Source of the DNA: DAMCAP01 sp032059445
GTDB lineage: Bacteria; Bacillota; Clostridia; Oscillospirales; Ruminococcaceae
Direction of reading: 5' to 3'
Assembly: GCA_032059445.1 (NCBI GenBank)
Contig: DAMCAP010000009.1
Coordinates: 1 to 64,000 of the forward strand
DNA: 64,000 nucleotides
A model generated the notes under the pieces. That model ran no database searches and was not told the DNA's origin. It saw only the letters and a list, made by a program, of their open reading frames with translations. Below, piece after piece: positions 60,140 through 64,000 of the stretch. The translations under genes and the position numbers were made by a program. Each line of letters opens with the position of its first letter. Positions within the stretch are counted from its first letter, which is position 1.

Positions 60140-60763
60140 TTAGAAACAGCAGCGAAACGCACTGCAGGTACAGTCGGCACAGATCAGGGTAGTACAGAGG
60201 CTGCAAGGGCCACAGCAGGAGGCAGTGGTCACATAGGGGGTACCTTGTGTATAGCCTTGCTGGCGCTGCTGGAGAATCTGATTGAGGGCACGTTGATACT
60301 CGGCATTGGTGGGGTCGAGCTCCACAGCCTGGCGGAAATGCCGATGTGCTTCATCCAGCCAACCCCTGTTGTAAAACACAGTGCCTTTAAGGAAGTACCA
60401 CTCCCCATCTCTCGATGAAATTGGCACACCCTCTAGCAGCTCCAAAGCCTGCGAAATCATACCGTTTTGCAGCAGGCGGCGGATGTCGGCAAACTGGGAG
60501 CTGCCGCCGTTATAGGAGCCGTAGCTGCGATTGGCTTGTTGATAACTACTGCCTTGGGAGGCGGAAGAAGATCGACTCCGCTGCTCTCTGATTTGGTCAT
60601 AAGCGGTGTTGATTTCTTTCATTTTTTCGGTGGCGAGCTCAGCGAGGGGATTGTTGATATAGTTATCGGGATGATACTTTCGGGCCAGCTCACGGTACAC
60701 CTGCTTGATCTGCTCATCTGAGGCACTCGGTGATACACCAAGCACCTTATAAGGGTCTGTCAT
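60140..60763 (-). CDS. J-domain protein with TPR-like repeats and a cysteine-rich tail
   Basis: A 207-residue protein. Residues 1-60 are a J-domain (DPYKVLGVSPSASDEQI and the HPD motif in KYHPDNY), which stimulates an Hsp70 partner. A Ser/Gln/Gly linker follows, then TPR-like helices around 105-175 (EWYFLKGTVFYNRGWLDEAH). The last 25 residues hold nine cysteines (CCGPCSLC, CADCTC, RCCF), perhaps a metal or lipid attachment site. The ATG at 60763 follows GGGAGG by eight bases. It lies between the DUF5685 gene and the membrane protein gene. Confidence 0.88.
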   Translation of the reverse strand: MTDPYKVLGVSPSASDEQIKQVYRELARKYHPDNYINNPLAELATEKMKEINTAYDQIREQRSRSSSASQGSSYQQANRSYGSYNGGSSQFADIRRLLQNGMISQALELLEGVPISSRDGEWYFLKGTVFYNRGWLDEAHRHFRQAVELDPTNAEYQRALNQILQQRQQGYTQGTPYVTTASCCGPCSLCTTLICADCTCSAFRCCF

Positions 60764-60881
60764 TCTTTTTTCCTCCCAGACATTCGCTTGAATGCACTTG
60801 AAACATCTTTTGCCTATTATTACTTGGGTATACACAGCATATGCATATCTTTATGGGATTGTGTAGAGGGGATCACTGCAT

Positions 60882-61724
60882 CTAAATCTTGGGGCAGGCA
60901 ACGCCAATTTTAGTGATGATCTGATCTGCGGTATCTTGAAGCCCGAGATAGATGATATTATCGAGTATCTCCTTGAAGTTGGAAATCTCCAGCAACTGGT
61001 AGGCATATGCTGCCTGCGAAATGGTGAATCGAAGGGTGTCGCAGACCTCTTCTAGGTTGTCATAGCCAAGCAGAGGGTTAAAGCTTCCCGTTTGTCGATC
61101 CTTTTCGAGATCCTCCAATGCATCGCAGATATAGACGAATCGACCTAGCATATAGCCCAGTCGGTGCAACACTCGCTGGGTACCAACCTCGCTGCTCATC
61201 ATCGCAAAGAGATTGCCCAAGGACTGGGCAGTATTGTCGCAGGCTTCATCGAGAGAGCAGCCTGTCTGCTCTAGTAGAAACTGAGAAGTCATCGCCTCTT
61301 TGACAGTATTGTAGGCTTCAGGCATCCGTGCAGAGGCTTTGGTGGCAGCACTCTTGGTCAGCAGCCTTAAAGCCCTGTAAAGTAGAGCCTTAATCGGGGG
61401 GCTGTCATGAATGTCATCCACCAGCTTAAAATCCATCATAATGGCGGCTACATCGCTGCAAAAATCCAAGGCTTCGTTTGCAGCGATGTGGGGCTTTTTT
61501 TTGAGGGGATTATATGGGCAGCGCTGAGGGGTAAACTCCACGCTTTGTTGATTGACACCGCAATAGAGCATTGCCGCAAAGGTAAAGTCGTAGCTTAAAG
61601 TAAATCTCGCCAGAGGGCCGAAGCTTTTACCAAGGTTTTTGCAAAGCCCGCAGTAGACTCCTTTATAGGTTTCCAGCTCTCCTACACGAAGCATGGGTAT
61701 CATGGGCTTTACATAGCCAAACAA
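60882..61724 (-). CDS. DUF5685 family protein
   Basis: A 280-residue helical protein beginning MFGYVKPMIPML and containing YKGVYCGLCKNLGKSFGPLA and TLSYDFTFAAML, as in the DUF5685 family. It has a CxxC (CGLC) and further cysteines (RCPYNPLKKKPH). Two acid-rich motifs, VDDIHD near residue 103 and CDALEDLEKDRQ near 205, resemble the spaced Asp motifs of class I isoprenoid synthases; this similarity is my inference. The gene precedes a J-domain protein gene, an arrangement seen in other Clostridia. A GGAGG box is seen before the ATG. Confidence 0.85.
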   Translation of the reverse strand: MFGYVKPMIPMLRVGELETYKGVYCGLCKNLGKSFGPLARFTLSYDFTFAAMLYCGVNQQSVEFTPQRCPYNPLKKKPHIAANEALDFCSDVAAIMMDFKLVDDIHDSPPIKALLYRALRLLTKSAATKASARMPEAYNTVKEAMTSQFLLEQTGCSLDEACDNTAQSLGNLFAMMSSEVGTQRVLHRLGYMLGRFVYICDALEDLEKDRQTGSFNPLLGYDNLEEVCDTLRFTISQAAYAYQLLEISNFKEILDNIIYLGLQDTADQIITKIGVACPKI

Positions 61725-61833
61725 GCCGGATCCTCCTTTAAGCAGGTAATAAAATGGTATTGGGTTGTTATACTAATTTTACCCTAAATGAATGGTGCAT
61801 AGGTGAATAAAATGTAAAATATTTCGTGAGCGT

Positions 61834-64000
61834 TTAGCGGCTGACCAGTGAAATTAAGGCAGATGAAACACCACAGGCTGTTTTAAACATTTCCATATCA
61901 TCTACGATGCGCTCATATTCCATGGCGTTGGGCAGGTAGCCGATTTCGAGCAGCATGGATTTGGCGTAGTTATACTTGGTGACGATATAGTTTGCCTGCC
62001 AGCTTACGCGATACTTCCGCTCTGTAGCATTGGTGACGTGTTTGAGCATGGTATCTGAGAGGTCCTTTGATATACCATAGTAATAATACCCCTCCACACC
62101 ATAAGCCTTGTTGGAGTCAGAGCTTTCGGCAAGGCTGTTGTGATGGGTAGAGATCGATACATGGGGAAGCTTATCGGTGGTATAGATTGCCCGATCGGTG
62201 AGGCTTATCGTGCTGTCATCTTCACGGGTCATATGCACGGTGGCGCCAAGTAGCTCCAGTCTGTTTTTGATGGCGGTAGCGACTGCCAGATTGATTTCTT
62301 TTTCGTTGGGGCCAAAGGTACGCAGCACGCCGAGTGCTCCGGGATCGTTGCCACCATGCCCCGGATCAAGGACGACCACGAGATTTTGCAGCGGTTTAAA
62401 TGGGTTGTTGGATTTGGCAGGAGCCTTTTTAAAATAAATCAGCGCATCGCTGTCTTTATAAAACACATCGTAGCCCCAGATATCTTGCGGGTTATTAGGC
62501 TTAAAATAGAGCTTGGTCTGACCGTCGGCTTGGCTGTGTGATACCTGACTAAACAGCCCGCTCTCTGGTAAAGTAAGCCCAGACAGATCATAGTTACCCA
62601 GAAGGCTTAGGGTGATAGCGCCTTCATCGTCGTACTGAAACTCAAAAGGTATACCGGCTGCTCCCTTGAGTACAAAGCTTTGGTGCTGCTCATCGTCAGT
62701 GAGGGAGATCTCGGTAATTGCTGGCAGCTGAGCATCCTTTGGATTGACCAGCTCCACAGCAGATTTTTTGATATATCCACCAGAGCTGAGCTGTACGCTA
62801 TAGTTATTATCTGCCACAAAGCCTTCAATAGTCCCTTGTTTATAGATAGATTTATAGGTACCATCCAAGAGCTCGTCGGTTAAATAGATCGATGCAGTGT
62901 GGGTGTTGACTCTCGCCATAGGCTTTGCTTCGCTGCCCAGCAGATATACACGCCCCTCAGAGGTATAGGTGGTCGTCTTACCTTTGTGGTTTAGGGTATA
63001 AGTCACCTGCCCAAGATCTTTAAACTCCTCGGCAGATTGTGCACTTAAGCTTAGCTCAGCAATGTAGGTGGCGGGCACCGAGGCTGCTGAGGTGGAGGAT
63101 TGCTGCTTTAAGGGGTAGCTTTGACCTGCTAGGCTAGCGGTTACGCTGCTGCCAGCGGGGGCAGTACACCTTAGGGTAAACTTCTCTCCGCTATACGCAA
63201 TTGTGAAATTGGCAGGCAGGATCGAAGTAAGCTTATCTGTAGTCTGGGGTGTTTCAGAGGGGATGTATCGCTCAATCACGAGGCTTGCTGTTTGGCTGCC
63301 TTGCTTGAAGTTAAGTGTGTTTTTCCCGGCATTTAGCTCTACCAGCACGCCAAAGTTCCCGTTACTTGCGCTAACCTCGATCTCTTTGCCGTTTAGGCTG
63401 AGGGGCGTGCCGGGTGTTGAGGTACCTGTTACATAAAATTTGCTCAGGTTGGTACGGTAATTATTCTTGGGGTAGGTTACGGCGAGGGTCTGAGCTGGGG
63501 TGTAATCTAACGTAGTTGCCGGTAGAGAATCGCTGTAATTAAAGGTGGCAAGGCCGCTATCCAGTGCCCAGAAGCCGCTTTTTAAGGAACGATAACCCTT
63601 GACAGCCATATCTTTAATACCGTTTTGACGATTGGCATACTGCTGGAAAATCATTTGATTTGGCTCACTGAGCATATCACCTACAGAAGGTGAATGAACA
63701 GCTGCGGCATCTACCATGGGGATCAACTGAGCTGAAGAGAGTTCTTGATACCGCTCTAAGGTGCGGGTATAGGGACTATCGGTAAACTCTACCTTGTCTT
63801 TAATCTGGGGCATAATCAGGTCAAAGCCAGGTAGCAGCTGTGCAGTCAGCTCGGGGCTAAGCTTGGTGTCTTCAAAGCTGATACCCAGCTTGATATCGGC
63901 CTTCTGAGCCTTAATAGCTGTGCTGAGCTTGTCTGTAAAGCTGCTCACAGCCTCTGCATAGCCCTCTTGGAAGCTAAGAGCAGGGTCGTCTAAGCCCTCT
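61834..64000 (-). CDS. N-acetylmuramoyl-L-alanine amidase with N-terminal glycosidase-like and beta domains (5' partial)
   Basis: The frame runs open off the right edge of the window, so at least 722 residues are seen and the start is missing. The N-terminal visible part, up to about DSGLATFNY, looks like the end of a TIM-barrel glycosidase-like domain (KLGISFEDTKLSPEL, FDLIMPQIKDKVEF). Beta-rich linker domains follow. The C-terminal ~200 residues are an Amidase_3 domain with zinc ligands in DPGHGGNDPGA, the glutamate in NEKEINLAVA, and THHNSLAE, plus the catalytic glutamate in LLEIGYL. It probably cuts peptidoglycan outside the cell. No clear terminator lies in 61725-61833. Confidence 0.9.
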   Translation of the reverse strand, partial: EGLDDPALSFQEGYAEAVSSFTDKLSTAIKAQKADIKLGISFEDTKLSPELTAQLLPGFDLIMPQIKDKVEFTDSPYTRTLERYQELSSAQLIPMVDAAAVHSPSVGDMLSEPNQMIFQQYANRQNGIKDMAVKGYRSLKSGFWALDSGLATFNYSDSLPATTLDYTPAQTLAVTYPKNNYRTNLSKFYVTGTSTPGTPLSLNGKEIEVSASNGNFGVLVELNAGKNTLNFKQGSQTASLVIERYIPSETPQTTDKLTSILPANFTIAYSGEKFTLRCTAPAGSSVTASLAGQSYPLKQQSSTSAASVPATYIAELSLSAQSAEEFKDLGQVTYTLNHKGKTTTYTSEGRVYLLGSEAKPMARVNTHTASIYLTDELLDGTYKSIYKQGTIEGFVADNNYSVQLSSGGYIKKSAVELVNPKDAQLPAITEISLTDDEQHQSFVLKGAAGIPFEFQYDDEGAITLSLLGNYDLSGLTLPESGLFSQVSHSQADGQTKLYFKPNNPQDIWGYDVFYKDSDALIYFKKAPAKSNNPFKPLQNLVVVLDPGHGGNDPGALGVLRTFGPNEKEINLAVATAIKNRLELLGATVHMTREDDSTISLTDRAIYTTDKLPHVSISTHHNSLAESSDSNKAYGVEGYYYYGISKDLSDTMLKHVTNATERKYRVSWQANYIVTKYNYAKSMLLEIGYLPNAMEYERIVDDMEMFKTACGVSSALISLVSR

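Overview
The window looks like a chromosomal segment of an endospore-forming, low-to-mid-GC Firmicute of the class Clostridia, possibly Oscillospirales. The evidence is the spoIVB-spo0A pair, spore-associated DUF421/DUF4363 and Ger(x)C-like genes, AddAB instead of RecBCD, an L20-type leader before infC-rpmI-rplT, TrmFO, and Firmicute ribosome binding sites and sigma-A promoters. Two runs of ten N (2576-2585 and 57033-57042) are scaffold gaps, so this is probably a draft or metagenome assembly. I see no rRNA, tRNA, CRISPR array, prophage or insertion sequence.

Layout. 1-2.7 kb: tail of an unidentified gene, then a minus-strand polar amino acid ABC importer (binding lipoprotein, permease, ATPase) with a palindrome inside its promoter. 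3.0-11.2 kb: an accessory surface islet with a large HTH-type protein of unknown family, divergent from a 1,874-residue repeat-containing cell-wall-anchored protein and a class B sortase. 11.3-18.6 kb: AEC-family permease, asnS, a PLP aminotransferase, an amidohydrolase of the purine/triazine deaminase superfamily with its own promoter palindrome, and purB. 18.6-27.5 kb: secD-secF, a DUF6514-like gene preceded by Spo0A-box-like sequences, nrdR, a DUF4363-DUF421 pair, a short Ger(x)C-like lipoprotein gene, spoIVB and spo0A.

27.5-56.3 kb is almost wholly plus-strand housekeeping: addB-addA, a HAD phosphatase, infC (AUU start)-rpmI-rplT, a SpoU-type rRNA methylase, dprA-topA-trmFO, plsX-rnc-radical SAM-smc-ftsY-rdgB, then yhbY, a nadD-yqeK fusion, an LCP-family gene, rsfS and leuS. 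56.3-64 kb: a broken PhnB-like gene, a Crp/Fnr regulator divergent from a CoA-disulfide-reductase/rhodanese fusion, a small cluster of DUF5685, J-domain/TPR/Cys-rich and membrane proteins, and a large cell-wall amidase whose start lies outside the window.

Functionally the core covers recombination and DNA uptake (AddAB, DprA), chromosome organisation (TopA, SMC), protein export (SecDF, FtsY), ribosome assembly and translation control (IF3, L35, L20, YhbY, RsfS, LeuS, AsnS) and sporulation entry and late signalling (Spo0A, SpoIVB). The least explained parts are the surface islet at 3-11 kb, the J-domain/DUF5685 cluster at 59.6-61.7 kb, the atypical Spo0A receiver, and two palindromes placed exactly between -35 and -10 elements.
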